The notes: generated by a model not told the origin, from the sequence alone. Shown: positions 48,450 to 61,783, counted from the first letter of the stretch. The stretch is DNA of 64,000 nucleotides from Paragonimus skrjabini miyazakii (GCA_014338405.1 JTDE01003362.1:4647-68646), one strand, 5' to 3'. Made by a program: numbers and translations.

Positions 48450-48678
48450 GCTGGTTAGATACGCTATTGAGATGGCGGTTTGCTGCAATCATTGGTGTAC
48501 CTGCATCAATTCCATTTCTAGTTCTTTCCCCTAGTATTCCTTTGTTACTATTATTATTACTCCATAATCTTTTGCGTAACGTTTTTTCTTCTACAATATT
48601 CCAAGTCACTGTTGAGGTGAGTGGCGGCCCGAGCCACAGCACCTGGTCAGGCTCATAGCTGTTATGACGACGATGATC
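48450..48678 (+). mobile_element. RTE-type LINE 3'-end fragment
   Basis: Plus-strand copy of the last 230 bases of the family of RTE copy A. It matches the reverse complement of 32323-32530 with shared words TGGTGTACCTGCAT, CTTGTTACTATTATT, ACTGTTGAGGT and TGGTCAGGCTCATAGCTG, and ends in ACGACGATGATC. The start is the last few codons of the RTE protein (around HWCTCINSISS). This strongly 5'-truncated insertion shows the family's 3' boundary well when compared with 32.3 and 39.7 kb. Confidence 0.78.
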
Positions 48679-50321
48679 TTTCTAACCATTTCGTGAGGAC
48701 TATTATTTATTGTCCGTGAAAAAAGTTATGGTTGCTGTCAACTTGTTGTCTCGTACTAATGAGCTATCTGGTAGTGAGTAGACCTCAAAACCGTTTGTAC
48801 CCCTGAACTGTTGATCTGAGGTACTGTTAGTACAAGTTTTCACCTTTCCCATCATCGGCAGCATCATCACAAGAATACACCAATTGTTCACATTGATACT
48901 TAAGCCCTTTACAATCACGGAGAGAACAAGTGAACCTTGATTAAAAGGCTAAAGAAATGGAATGGATGGTACCTTGCTTAATCTGTAGTATTCATTGACA
49001 AGTTGTCAAAACCACGAGCACAAACACTTAAGCTCTAAATGTAAGTAGGGTGTTGTCAGCACGGCAGCTTCCTGGTGACTCTCACTGTTCATCATCATTA
49101 ATTGCATTCAGTACATGGACCAGTCAGCAAAAGTATGCAACACTCACGCCATTCCGGTTAATAGTATGCTGCCATATCTTCTCTTGACCGAGGCTAAGGT
49201 CGCTGCGAGCTTTCTAGAGTGTCGAATACAGTGCCATTACTGATACGTATTGAATATACACTTCAGGATTGGCACTCCTATTATACGTCGGAGTTTGTTG
49301 TTTCTATTAGTTTCACATATATCATAAAACTGCCTGTCGACCAAGATCTGTTTGGCAACGAGTAATCGTCGCACAATAACCGACAGCCTGGCTAGACTCC
49401 TCGATCTTCAACTTACAACGTGTAGATTAGTGGTGTGAACAATGTCGTCAAGGTTCCACTGATCTTCATCGATTCTGTTGTAACTCCAGCTTATGGATTC
49501 CAAGATGTGAAAATGAGATTGAAACAGTTTGTACTGACTGCCTCTGATGTACCGTACCACCAGCATGACAAAACCCGTGATAGTTAAGAAAGAGCCAAAT
49601 GCAGTGTTTAACTTACTGAACAAATTGTCAAGCATTATTGCCCAGATGACATACCACATTATCCACTAACGTTTGCTCAGGCTTCCAATGCATAGGAATA
49701 TTACTGTTTGTTTACGCACTTGTCTTGATTAACGGACAGTAAGAGTGCGCCACTGTATTATTGACTCTTTTAAATCATTAATAATTTCAGACGCTCAGTT
49801 TTTCCAAGTTTATCTGGATAGTGTTTGGTTAATAGTAACGGATTTACATGTAACCTGTTGTACAGTTGTTGGTTCATTAAGAATGCACAAGAACTCTCCA
49901 TATTGAACCTTTCGCATGAAAACAATATTTCGTCGACTATTGGGTAAATGATTTTAAAGGTTTGAATAATACCAATAATAATTGTGATGTACTATTCTAA
50001 AATGTATTACTCCACCCTATGGTCTGAGCTTCAAGTTAGTATTATTCTAGCGCCAACGCATATTTCCTTGTGGACAGTGGACTGGTTCGACTTTTCTACT
50101 TTTAGTTAAACACTTAATTATATATACACTCTCCCCCACCCCATACACTTAAAAGGCTTTTTTTTAACCAGTAGAGTAGCACATCCAAAATTAAGATATC
50201 TGACAGATACCCTTCTGTAATTGGTTTATGGTACTAATTTAAACTTGAGTAGGGAATACATGTTTCTTAGTAAGACAGATTTTTGTTGAAACTGGTCGTT
50301 ACATTAACTGGAAACAACTCC
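48679..50321. other. No recognised gene
   Basis: AT-rich sequence. The minus-strand frame 49408-49659 has a hydrophobic segment but no splice support. Nothing else is supported. Confidence 0.4.
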
Positions 50322-50540
50322 TAACTGATTGCAAATATCGCATTCACATAGACTTTCCAGTCAGCCGCTTTCGAAAAGAAGCACCAGACTCGAGTTTCGC
50401 TCTCATTAGAGCTCGTCAATAGTGCACATCCTCGCCACTGCCGGGATTAGAACCACGGCCACGCTATTCATGAGGCAACCGTGTTTACCACTGCGCCATC
50501 GACCTCACATTAGGCACGACCGAATGATCATATGTGAACA
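50322..50540 (-). mobile_element. tRNA-like/hammerhead short element, minus-strand copy
   Basis: Read on the minus strand: leader CACATATGATCATTCGGTCG, A box TGGCGCAGTGG (about 50487-50497), GCCTCATGA loop word, B box GGTTCTAATCC (about 50449-50459), ribozyme (50381-50425) and tail with GAAAGCGGCTGACTGGAAAGTC. The head is very close to the 40.1-kb copy. Its immediate 5' flank on the plus strand does not carry an obvious inverted arm. Confidence 0.78.
50381..50425 (-). ncRNA. Hammerhead ribozyme, one core base changed
   Basis: Same 45-base layout as the 40.2-kb ribozyme, with intact stem II (GCTCT/AGAGC), GAAA, stem III and GTC site. The first base of the CTGACGA box is T (plus-strand 50419), giving TTGACGA, and stem I has one G-U pair. 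Position C3 pairs with G8 in the core, so activity should be low or absent; this is inference from hammerhead biochemistry in general. Confidence 0.75.
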
Positions 50541-51171
50541 CTCAACCACTTTCGCTTGTGAGTAATGATCAGGTTGCCCAATCGCCTCGAGATGGAGACA
50601 CAGTTACTGTCTGTTAACTGCAATCGATGACCCCTCGACTAGGACTTCTCTCCAAGTTGAAATCATTGAAATCATCAACTCATTGGGCGATATTCTGATT
50701 ACTGGTGAATTATTACTAGTAGTTGTGCACACATGTCATTAGTATTCTCAGCAGAAGATAACCAGAACCATCGAGAAACACGCACGGTGTGCATTTGTAC
50801 CACAACATCATTCAAGCGGTACACATCTCTGACTGTCTTTGGTGTTAGTGATAAACCCATCGTATTGATCCGTTTGGAATCCTCCACAGTATCTTCTAAC
50901 AGTTCGCAAGTTTTGGGATAGTTGATAGCAAAAGTCCATGAAACCAAATTCATGGAAAAATATGGACGACCTAGTGGAAGCTACTTTCTCTAATGGTATT
51001 ACTTCCACTAACTCTGAGTTTTAGCTCGGACACACCCCTTAGCTACTGTCTGGTACGCTTAAGCTACGTTTAAGAAATTTGGCAGTGTGTATGATCTGTG
51101 CTGATTTTTCTAACGACTGTATAATTACTTAATGTGAGTTTTACATTAGTTATTTAATATTGTTGATTTTA
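50541..51171. other. No recognised gene
   Basis: 50550-50600 may hold a weakly similar plus-oriented tail of the short element (TTGTGAGTAATGATCA). Otherwise nothing is supported. Confidence 0.4.
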
Positions 51172-51417
51172 GATGTTGGGAAGACTTAGTGTTGAACCGG
51201 ACTGTCTTGAGGAATACGATTCCGACGGTTGTCCGCGAGTTCAACGGTCAGTTATTGCGCGGTACGCAAGAGGACCATCGGTGCCATAGGTCGTGGTGAC
51301 ATGACTTTGTGGCGTTGCGATGTGTGCATCCGTGAATGCGCTGGCCGTTTGGGATTAGTTGGTCACCAGCGTACTCATAGTGCACCGTCGGCGAAGAGAC
51401 GACGAGTACGTTAGGCT
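51172..51417 (+). pseudogene. C2H2 zinc-finger C-terminus, LINE tail or last exon
   Basis: From 51229 a frame ends at the TAG 51415-51417 and contains CDVCIRECAGRLGLVGHQRTH, split here as C-x2-C-x12-H-x3-H, a complete classical zinc finger, followed by a basic tail (KRRRVR). Upstream, a second frame starting at ATG 51174 (RLSVEPDCLEEYDSD) runs to a stop at 51286-51288, suggesting a frameshift between them near 51280. A polypyrimidine-AG (TTGTTGATTTTAG) sits just before 51174 and could be a splice acceptor. Zinc fingers of the form 'R.GL.GH.R.H' are common at the C-terminus of flatworm LINE proteins, which is why I favour a retroelement tail, but a host exon is possible. Confidence 0.4.
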
Positions 51418-52814
51418 CGGGTGGATCGTATCAGCATATTCATTCTACTTTGGTTAATTATTGCATCGACAAGGACCATGGTCGGTTGGTAACTAATCGG
51501 CTCTTCTTTCCGGAAACTTGAGTGTCTGCAGTCTTCTACCCATTCTTTTCTTGAGCTTTGTTGGTGTGTTCGATGATAAATCGTTTGCCTGATCACTTCG
51601 TAGTTTAACTTTGAGCTTTGTTTTTCAACTGTATCCTCTCTAGAATGTTCTAACATGCACTCGTATACTGAAATGCTTCTTGTATTACATTTCACATATC
51701 TTTCTTCTTGATATAGATCTTGTTATTGCAGTCTCTCTCTGTGTTTATTTTCTGAGAGACAGGGGTTTCCTTTTCGTGCTAGCCATTCACTTGGCAAACG
51801 AGCATTGGCCTGCTGGACACAAAGGCCTCACTCACACACCTACTGGTCTTATTCCTTCGAGTTTACACCAGATACGTGGTATGTGAGTGGAACTGCAAGT
51901 GGTGCAGCGCAAGCCACTTGGGGTGATGGTTTAAAGCGCAGGCGTCGTTTGGCTTCGGTCATTGTGACAGGCTAATCCGTTTCGGATGCTGTCAACCATA
52001 ACATACGAAGCTTCAAAACAAAAGAAGCGGTTAAATTTATTCGGAAATTTTCGCTTCTCAAAATGGTTCCGACGTCAATATTTGGTCATCATACATTGAA
52101 ATGTTGTATTTTATTATATTCGTATTGAAATGTTTTAATCTCAGATAATCATTCAACATTTCATACTCTCACATTATTTCACAACCTTTTGTTTACTCTA
52201 AAGAACATTTTGTAAGACTGACAAGTGAATTCTACTACCAACTTTCAACTGCTTACCTTCTGATAGTTTTCTATTGAACTTATCATTGGTATCTTACTAT
52301 TGTTCCAGTCAACATTTTTATCTTAAAATAAATACAAATTTTATTTTTGAAAAATACCAGGGTATTGTTACGCGAGCAAATTTGTTGTCGTTACGCTTGT
52401 GTCTACCCACTTTGAGGTTTTCAATGTGCGACTTATTAGTTAGTATGTCTTCGGTAACATTAAGGGCAATATATCAGTTACTGGTATTTATGTTTGAATG
52501 AAATAAAACCTTGCCGAGAGTAAACGTTCAAGTTTTAGGATATAAATTCAAGATACCTTAAGTCGTATGTCTGACCTCGAATAAACAACGTCAATATGGC
52601 AACCACCGAGCTACTTCCGCTCCCTTTTCACTATCCTACTTCAGTGACTGTCATTACTTCAGATACAACTCTACTGAAGGAAAACTTACTTTCCAATGAG
52701 CTTAAGCAGCCCTTGCATCCCTAGTGTATTCAGCCGGAGGCAGGGTGAATCACCAAAACAGTATCTGTACGTTACTTACTGAGTTTCATGTGGCGAGATG
52801 TTTTCAAATTGAAC
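51418..52814. other. No recognised gene
   Basis: 51418-51700 may be the 3' untranslated part of the preceding zinc-finger unit. No other motif is seen. Confidence 0.4.
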
Positions 52815-53245
52815 ATTCCTCATATCTGATCGCAACCTTCACATTCAGATAAGCTTTTCGGCTAGCCTATGCCGTAAGGAAGCGATAGACTCTTGATTCG
52901 CTCTTATTAAAACACAACAGTAGTGCAAGTACTCGTTCGATCCTCGTGTTTGTCGGATTGGCTCGATCACCTTTCGAAATGATCCGGCAGTCTGAACATC
53001 CTTCAAACAAAGCTATGGTCGTGCGTTTGGATGTGATTGTTCAGTCAAGCCTACTGTCAAGTTAGCGACTTTCTGGTTAACACACTAGTCTCATAAACAC
53101 AAATGCCGGAATGCAACTTCCAGCCTGAACGAGGGGATGTAGTAGTGATAAGTTCTAAGAAGAGTGAAACTCGTCCATTGCCCTCTAAGGACGAGAGCCA
53201 GCCGAAAGGCTTGTCTGACTGGAAAGACTGATCAAATGTGGGTAC
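52815..53245. mobile_element. Degraded, rearranged tRNA-like/hammerhead short element
   Basis: The left part (52825-52960, minus sense) has the inverted tail GATCGCAACC...AGATAAGCTTTTCGGCTAGCC followed by ribozyme and B-box remnants. The right part (53065-53240, plus sense) has a head remnant (CTGGTTAACACACTAGTCTCATAA), a broken ribozyme (GATAAGTTCTAAGAAGAGTGAAAC) and the tail CCAGCCGAAAGGCTTGTCTGACTGGAAAGAC. Two opposed partial copies therefore face each other. All catalytic boxes are damaged. Confidence 0.45.
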
Positions 53246-56200
53246 TACGAACTATGAAACATCCGTACTCGTGAATTAACAAGAATTTGGTTCAATTCTC
53301 TTCCGTTTACTAATCGACTGGTAGCCTCAGCTCTTTTGAAAGCAAACTGAAAGCTCAACGATTAGCGCACGGCATGCTGTTTGTTGTGTTGGCCTCTTTG
53401 CTAAACAGCTTCGTCAATGAGTCTGCACATCTTTAAAAGTCAAATGGGTGAAAATAATCAATCTACATTACAGAAACCCGTATTCTGATATGATATTCTC
53501 GACCTACCGACGTCATTCGGTGTACGTAACCGGACTAAAACACTAATCATTAAAATCTCACTTCCCAGTATATTCTTACCCCTACGTCGTCACTTTTCTC
53601 GGCATTAAAATAGAACAGTGATGTATGTGCTAATACGAACGCAAAGCGAGGAAACCACATTTGATTTGTTTTGTTTCTGTTTGAAATTCGGGCAAACCGA
53701 TGAGGTCTAGAATAAAAACTTCATTGACTCATACTTTGTGCATCGCACCACCTATTAATTGCAACAGATCTGTAAGAAGAAGAGCCGACTCGCAACTCAA
53801 TACCAATTGCTACGTTAACTAGCCTGTATAAAACCAGCATTTTCGTGATTGACTAAGGGAGCGGCTCCTACATTTTTTTGTTCTCGCGAACAACCAGTAT
53901 TTTCCTGTTTCCATGCACTGTGCTTAGGTTTACTGGTTCTTTTCTAATAAAAGACTGAATGCAATAATCAATAGTCAATCTTCTAACTCATTCATTTGAC
54001 TACGCTAATTGTGCTGATAATTAAATTTCCTAAGGCCGCAATTAGTGGCATTGCTTTGTACGCCAGGATCTGTCACAAATTGAATTTTCCTGATCACTTT
54101 TGTGTAAAAAATAGCAATTCCAAGAAAAGGTCGACAATTAAACAGGTCAAGACATCCGATCTCGCCCCTAACATCACACACTGATGTTTTGCAGAGTGAT
54201 AAAACCTAGATAGACATTCCGTTGAAAAGCGGTTTGTGAGCTATCTACTATGAGTCATCAGAAGCACATTTGTAACGTATGCATCAGTAACTGAACATCA
54301 CGAGCATCCTGTGATAGCTTGGTAGTAATCTCGGCAGATTTATAATTGGGTAGATTGGTGTGCAATACAAATACACCGACATGCTCAATTAACCAACCAA
54401 AGTTCTAAGATTGAAGGGCCTCTTGAGGTGAGAAAACCTGAAATGACTGTGCACACTGGTAACTGACTGTAATCGCACATAGCAAGGTAACCATTACAGA
54501 CAATTTTACTTAGGAGCAATAAAACCAATGAGTGCGTAGTTTTATTTGTATTTACATAGACACCGTTGACTTAGTGGATTGGGACCGTATCTGCCACTCA
54601 AGCCTTCTTAAGTGCTAACAAATCTTTCACACAACAGGTCATCCACGTTAGTTACTACTTGTCGACCACCTAGGAGAGGCACGACGTACAACAAAAGCCT
54701 GAGATAGCCTTTGAACCAGCCGTCGATTTATCTTCAGTTAACATTCTGCTTCTGGGGGATTTCTTTCACTCAGAAACTGAGTTTGGACTCTACATCTGTG
54801 TTCTACCCCAGATGCCTCAACCATTTGTCGCACAAATGTTACTAATTCGTTCGAGGTGTCTGTGCATGAACGAAATAGCAAAGGATATCGTCAGAGTTCT
54901 GCACCCTCCATCTTTGTGCTCGCTCTTATGATCGAGCCTAGACAACTGGATGACTGAGTTCAAACTTCAGCCTAGAAATCTGCTGATCATTTGTTTCTAG
55001 GTGACTAAGTCTGAAGAGATTAACCTGACAAGAGATTATCCTGACTATCCTGATATAAAAGTGGATTTTGAGGACGAAAGTGTCTCCCAGTCCAGAGCAG
55101 TTTCTTATTTTAACCAAGAACTTGAGTGAAGTTACAAGCAGCTTTTCAAAAACACCTCAGTCGAACTCAGTATTCTACTTCTACTTACACAATCCGATGT
55201 GATGCCCAGCAGGTGGCTGAAATCAATACTTATTTGCATGGGAAGTGTAAACTTGAAACACCACCCCAAAAGCTGTATAGATTTATACTTGGTTTGCACT
55301 GTTAAATGAGCTCCTGCTATTGATGACATATAGTTCACTATCTTCATCGGGTTTCCCAAGCTCTGAAATCTAAACGTCGAAGACTCTCAGGGTGTAAACC
55401 ACATTCCAGCCAGATTAGTTAAGCACTGCGGAAACTCGGCTGCATTCCTCCCTGACTTGTCCAGAACTAATTTGACCAGAAGGAATGTAGAATACTGCAA
55501 TTATTTGATAGGGAACTTGGGACGCTGCGGTTAAATGTGGACCAACCCTTTATTGTCACTGTCCGGTCCACGACGATAAAACTGATCATTCACAAAATAA
55601 TTTAATGACAAACTTTAATAGAATAATACTCCCGAGTCAAAACGGTTTCAGTAGCGCATTTGTGCGTTACTAACCTACTGACTGAAGCAGCACTCGAAGG
55701 AAGTCAACAACTAAATAAAACTGAACATTTTTCTGTTTGATTGCTTCAGAGTTTTGGTAGAATGGATCAGTGCATTTCATTAGTAAAACTGCAATGGCTT
55801 GATAATGGCTGGCAAATACCGCGCTGGTTGGAAGTATAATTCAGAAAATATTTCTTATTCAAATACAGTTTTTCATGAAAGTCCCCGATGGGGTACCACA
55901 GACAGTCCACCTTACGACGGCTATCGTCTTTATAGATTAAAAAATACTTCCATTTAACCTCCAGCGTTTTAATGCATATGAAAGATAGATAGATAGTCAG
56001 CTGAGACTGCAAAGACAAACCCCACCCCAAACTTGATCTTGAGGCGCCTAACGAATGTTGTACGACAAATTTCTCGTTTTTACACTTTGGTGCAGTCAGA
56101 AAAAGCTCTTATGTCACAAGTTGAACATTGTCAACAGATTAAACTGTCGATTGTTTACAAACGGCAATGAAATGCTGTGTACTCAATTAGTATCAAACAC

Positions 56201-59200
56201 AATCCACCTGATGGCTCACAACCGAGATGTATTCAAGCCGAAGTTAGGCCGATACCTCGCAAATCTATCAGCAAGCCCCCAGTGTAAGTTTCAGTCAACA
56301 TGAAACTCAAAATACCCAAAGTTGTGCCACTTGTCTCTATGCTTGTCTGCATGGTGTGTTAGGCATTCCTGTGACTGCTTGTATCAGACACTTGGTCTTC
56401 CACACCATTAACTTATTTATTTTCCTTTATTACTTTGTTAAAGTTTCTCCGAGTACATCCACATTTACAACTATTAAAGCGGCTTCGTCCCACGTTGTTA
56501 TCAAATCAAGAAAAATAGTAACACATCTGATAGGTGACATTCAGTCACCTATGTTAGACACTTCTTCGGGCAAAAGACCCAATGCATTAGTGAGACTAGG
56601 TTATAGAATTGACGTGCCCACTCGCTTGATAAAGTCCCGATAGAACTTTCGTGGGTCGGATACCAATTTTTTGGGTAATGTGGTTTTTACACTGGAATGG
56701 CCCCAGGCAGGGTATATGTGAAGTATAGAACAGAGAATAGCACTGGTTAAGAATTGTCTGACATTGCTATTGGATAGGCCAGTCACGTTTCCGAAGAGCA
56801 GGACACACCACGGAACTGCCTACCTAGGATGACGGCATAAAATGTGAAGGAAATTTCGGGAATGACAAGGATAATACTGCCGCCAACCGACTATACAGTT
56901 GTTGCGCATATAAGGGATGACATGTACTTAAACTTGCTAGGCGCTATGAAAATCAACTTAACTAATGATTTAGCCGTGTCTACTACAAAACAGCTTTGAG
57001 CTAAAAGGCAGGGAATGTTGCTGGTGGTAAATGGAGCCAGGGGCTAACTCATTACCAAAAGATGGCTGATATGATAAACTGTTTTGAAAGGACCTGCTCG
57101 AATAACAGACGTGGTCGACTGTCCTTGTTTGGCATAGAAACAAGAGATGTGCTAAAAATAAAAGTTTGCAAAGTATAGAAAATTATCTGGCGCCCTCTAC
57201 ACATCCATGAACACAAACAAGTTAACAGATCTTGCTAAGACGTATACAGCGATTTCTCGTTCTCTTGAATGTATAATAGCCGGACGATTATTGGTTTTAT
57301 TGAAACAGTCTCTTTGTTGTGGCCGCAAAAGACGCCTGACATACGAAGTTGTATATTGCATGGAATCCCGTACAAGTTATATCAAAGCATAGAGCTATGA
57401 TCGCGCAAAATCATTCGCACAGCTGACGTTTATTCACACACGCTTAGTAGCAGTATGTTCTCGTTTGCCCTGGTGGCACGTCCCCCGTAGTATTTACACA
57501 CTATCCTAACAGTTGGTTCTAATCCATCCCCTCTTTGCGTTGATACTTGTCCTTTATTTCCCAAATGTACGCACTATACTACTCACAAAGAAAGTTGCCT
57601 ATTATAAAACGTCTTGAAGTGATCGACTCTTCCGGAAAACGGAGTACAGCCTTAGATGGCTTAACATTTGAGGGAAACAATAAGGAGTTGGGTGCAAACC
57701 GTCGCCGGTTAACCGAAAGACCGTGCCGCTAAAAACGCTGGTCTGCTTACCGTGAACTTAGAATGACACGTACTCGACGGCTTATGGTGTACTATTTGCC
57801 CACTAACATGACTTTTGCAAAGGAAGTTCGCATCACTGGCATTTATTCCGTCTGCAGGCGATTATAGCTATATAGGGTCTGATGACAAAGTGAGGTTCTG
57901 GTAATTGGAGTGTAATAAGCCTTTGTTGTACAAGCCATTTTCTTCTATTTCAAAATAAGTTACTGAATATATCAGAACTCCTAACTCCTCGATTACTTAA
58001 ATCCGCAGTGATCGTCGCCGGGTTTAAAATTGATAACTTTTCTAATTGACACAGCTATATGGATAAAGTCGCTTGGATTTTGATTCGCCGATAAGTTGAG
58101 AGTCGTCGAAAACTCTCCTAAGTGTCGCAGCAAAAGAAACCTCAATAGTTGTGTTTTTATAATAGTTTCGAAATTTTTCCATATGAAACTATTTAATGTA
58201 ACCGGTTTTGTTGTCTACAAAGGGAGTCTGTAAGTGTTGCCTTGATCACCAGGACGAAAATCGTGGACTAAGATGGTGCAGTTTGTAAAAGGTCGTGTAA
58301 ATGTTTTAGGCATGACCTCAGATCGACCAAAGAAACAGTACAGCAGATCAAAGATCCACATTTTTAAAAGAAATGGGGTAACGGCTCCTGCTGGTTTAGC
58401 TGTACGTTTAACCCTGTAGCACAATGTACAAGGTCGCATCTGAAATACAGTCTTGGTCTGATAGCTTTGTTCGAAAAATTTGCCGACCTACTACATAAAA
58501 TACAGAGGTCGGTCACAAAGATAATCACACAGATACAAGGAGCAGTTTATTATGGAGGACCTCACAAGCCAGCCTTTTCCATTAAGTATAGCAGAGGAAT
58601 GGGGAAAAATATAACTGAACCGCTCCGTTTGTTTTATAAGCACACAGCCACAAAAGTAAAGGAGTCTATACTTGCGCGATCTTACTTTTATCTAGGTACT
58701 ATGAACTATAACTAAGAAAACTCACGACCAGAAGCTTATTCCGAAAAGTATATTCTACCAAAGATTACATGGAAGTATAGAGGTGTACGTATGCTTTCCT
58801 CTCTTCCACCTTGCTACTAGGAATTCAACACGGAGGTATGTGAAACCAATAGTATCCGATCAACTTAAATTTAGTAGTAAGCGCGCGTTGTAAGGTGGTT
58901 GTGCTTCTGTTTACCTTTACACCGATGCACCCAGGTACTAGACAGTTCACCTTCGATATTAGTTGTTCTAAACAAAATATAATTTTATCCCCCAGTTCAT
59001 TTTTCAAATGATCCTGATGGAATCTTGGCTCTTAAGCTGCTGACTAATTTGCACTTTACCTGTAAAACTCGCTAAACATTTTCTGCTCTATGCTGGTTTA
59101 CGACGGCCCCCGAACCTTATTCAAATGTGCAATGGTTGTATGTATAATTGGTGGTCTCCATTTGACATCGGTTGTTTGATTAATAGAAAAAAATATTATT

Positions 59201-59868
59201 TGTGTATATGAGGTCGCAAAATCAGACCAGTCTGCTTATAGTAGTTAGATTCTTAACGTACAATGTTTTCGTAAGCTACAGTGAAGTTACTTCGTACAAA
59301 AGAATAAAAACGAGAAAGTCCAAGCTTTTACAGCCAATAAGTTTGAAAACGGTATCATCACATCTGGCTAAGTCCTGTTATCGTCATTGTGTTCAAAGTG
59401 CCCAGCAAAGTAGCCTGGCGGTAGATTTCCACAGCTGAGGTCTTGGAAACCTGTCAGGGTAATAACAAAAGCGGTCAAACTAATAGTCCAAACTTCCCGT
59501 CAACTCCACACGGTGCCATCTACGAACAGGGTTCTCACTAAACCTTGCGCATAAACCGGTTGCTCAGAAGTAATAGACATTTTTGGCTTAAAGATTACCT
59601 ACACAACACAGGCACATTTAAATCCCAATGAGCTATTGTCTAAGCGCAACGAATAACGCAACAGTACAATCGTACTAACTGGGATGAATATATACGCTTT
59701 TATTGTCCCGATCTACTTGTCTGTTTTGTGATAAAATCAGTTCCTTCCATTTTACAGTAAAATTACTTTTAAAATCACCATTTTACGACAAGTCTTTTGA
59801 ATTGCGTTTGCACCTATGGGTTATATAGGTATTGCTTCCTCGCTGAGAAAATTTCATTATTTTCTGTT
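53246..59868. other. No recognised gene
   Basis: AT-rich sequence with short frames only (up to 95 codons at 56356-56643, +). A short GATA repeat is at 55983-55996. No retroelement motif, RNA gene or supported exon is seen. It ends at the assembly gap. Confidence 0.45.
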
Positions 59869-59968
59869 NNNNNNNNNNNNNNNNNNNNNNNNNNNNNNNN
59901 NNNNNNNNNNNNNNNNNNNNNNNNNNNNNNNNNNNNNNNNNNNNNNNNNNNNNNNNNNNNNNNNNNNN
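59869..59968. other. Assembly gap of 100 N
   Basis: Exactly 100 unknown bases, the usual placeholder for a scaffold join of unknown length. The two sides need not be adjacent in the genome at this distance. Confidence 0.99.
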
Positions 59969-60359
59969 TGAAATTAGTTTTGAAACTCGCAGTTACATCA
60001 AAAACTTCATAAGGGAAGCATAAACACGTCTATATTGTAGTGACCAATAAGCTTACACCTTCTTTAAAGACCTCAGTGGCAACCAAACAAATCAGCTTGT
60101 TGGTTTTATTTGCACGTTCCTATTTATGCCCAATAATTTAGACCCAACTTGCAAACAGTGCCATTATTTTTAGTCCCTTGTCCAACTGCACGCATGAAAT
60201 GCTTGTACTTCTCAACAATTTGACAGGCAAGCTGAATAATCTGAATAATCGTTTATCTGGCCTAAGCAGTTTCCTCAGATGATGCCGATAGAGGTTGTTT
60301 GGCTAGCTGTGACATTTCCTAAAACAGTCTGTAGGAACCGAAGCGATTTGGGAGCTTAG

Positions 60360-61783
60360 CTTACAGGAGCTCAATATCACACCAGCACCGGACCCAAATT
60401 CTGCAGCAATTTACATAACACTGGCGGAAGATTGATATACGGACTGGCAACAATCCTTCTTTCCACAGGATAAACCAAACAGGTGCCTCATAACTAGTTC
60501 ACTTCAACATTCATCTCCATTTTCAAACGAGGTGGCCGGACATCCTGTGACAAATACAGAATTATTAACCTTATCTCCATTGTATCCCAGATGCTCACGG
60601 GTCTCATAATGCCGCCTTTTCCGAAACACAAAAAAACACATGAAAGCAAACAGACTTCCAGCCTGGTCACAGAGGTACCGATCATACCTTCACTTTGGAC
60701 AAACACTGGAGTATCTAAACTCCTTCTCTCAATCGACGGTCTCGGCATTTTTTACTCTAAAGGTTCCTTTTGATTTCGTCGCTGGCACCATTACCTAGGG
60801 CTATCTCCACCACCAAGAAGTCACAGTGAAGTGTACCAATTTCTTAAAGTCCTTGTATGCCCGTTATAAATGGAGATTTCTCAATTATGGGTATCTACCT
60901 CGGGCGTTCTCCAGTTCAAGTGACGCTGCACAAGGGTGTCCGACTTCAAGCTCTTGCTTCCAACCATGCGGTGAGATATATTTCGAAAGGAGCATTCTAT
61001 CCCCTATCCAATTCTTCTACAGGGAACATACCGACTAAGATTGGTCAACTAAATGATATAAATAGCCTGTATGGTATGCACATTACGTCTTTGAGTTGCC
61101 GACTGCTGTTACCAGTTTGAGCTAGCATTGAACTTGCCCTTGGTTTTGCTGACAGGCCGCTTGAAACTATCAGTTGCTTTACCTACGCCGGTAGTCATCT
61201 CGCGAGCTTGTAATATCGCTGGCAAGGTGTCCACGAGAATAACGAGCGCATGTGGTATATCTGCTAACCTCCACAACGTGTGGTGTTGCTAAAACGCCAA
61301 CCTGATATTTAAAGACAGAGTTCAAAATGCACGTGTATGTGCATTTTTGTTCCATGGTCCATAGATATGGACAATTCATGCAAAGGATACGGAAGACTCG
61401 GTTAGTGACCAAGGCTATCTCCTCAAGTTAGCCAGCATTAAATACACATTAAAAATCCGCCGGTTCTTATTTAAGGAATGTGCACGTTTGTGACCGACAA
61501 ACGAGTTGGTGAAAATACACAGGTTTCCCCGACGGAGTCATGTACTCTGTAAGCCGACGGAGTGTCTGTCGCACCGCGCATTGTTCAATTGGGCTGCTGA
61601 TGATTGGGAAAAGCTGCAAAACTGCCAAAGGGTGACGTGGTCACGAGCTACAGACGCATTAACCGTCCCAGTGAGGTAAGTTACCAGGTCCAGTTGGTTG
61701 GAAAGTTTGTGATTAGTCGCACAGCTGGTTGAAAGCACCCCCCTAACATGTTTTTTGTCGTAATTAATCATGATCATCATTAA
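60360..61783 (+). pseudogene. RTE-type LINE copy C, RT to 3' end
   Basis: Plus-strand RTE-like remnant, heavily decayed but traceable end to end. 60390-60420 has ITPAPDPNSAAIY (the GPDEIP..IY motif). 60525-60600 has FKRGG.TSCDKYRIINLISIVSQMLTGLI, matching the CDNYRGISL...K.L..II motif. 60826-60960 has KCTNFLKSLYAR...AAQGCPTSS, matching L.ALY...R and GVRQGCPLSPFLF. 61150-61200 has LETISCFTYAGSHLAS (the 'DKFTYLGS' motif). 61530-61640 has HRALFNWAADDWEKLQNCQRVTWSRA, the RR.LF.....W.K.RGGQ..TW motif, then SWLESL. It ends near CATGATCATCATTAAC at 61768-61783. Numerous stops and frameshifts; the YADD box was not found. Confidence 0.72.
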
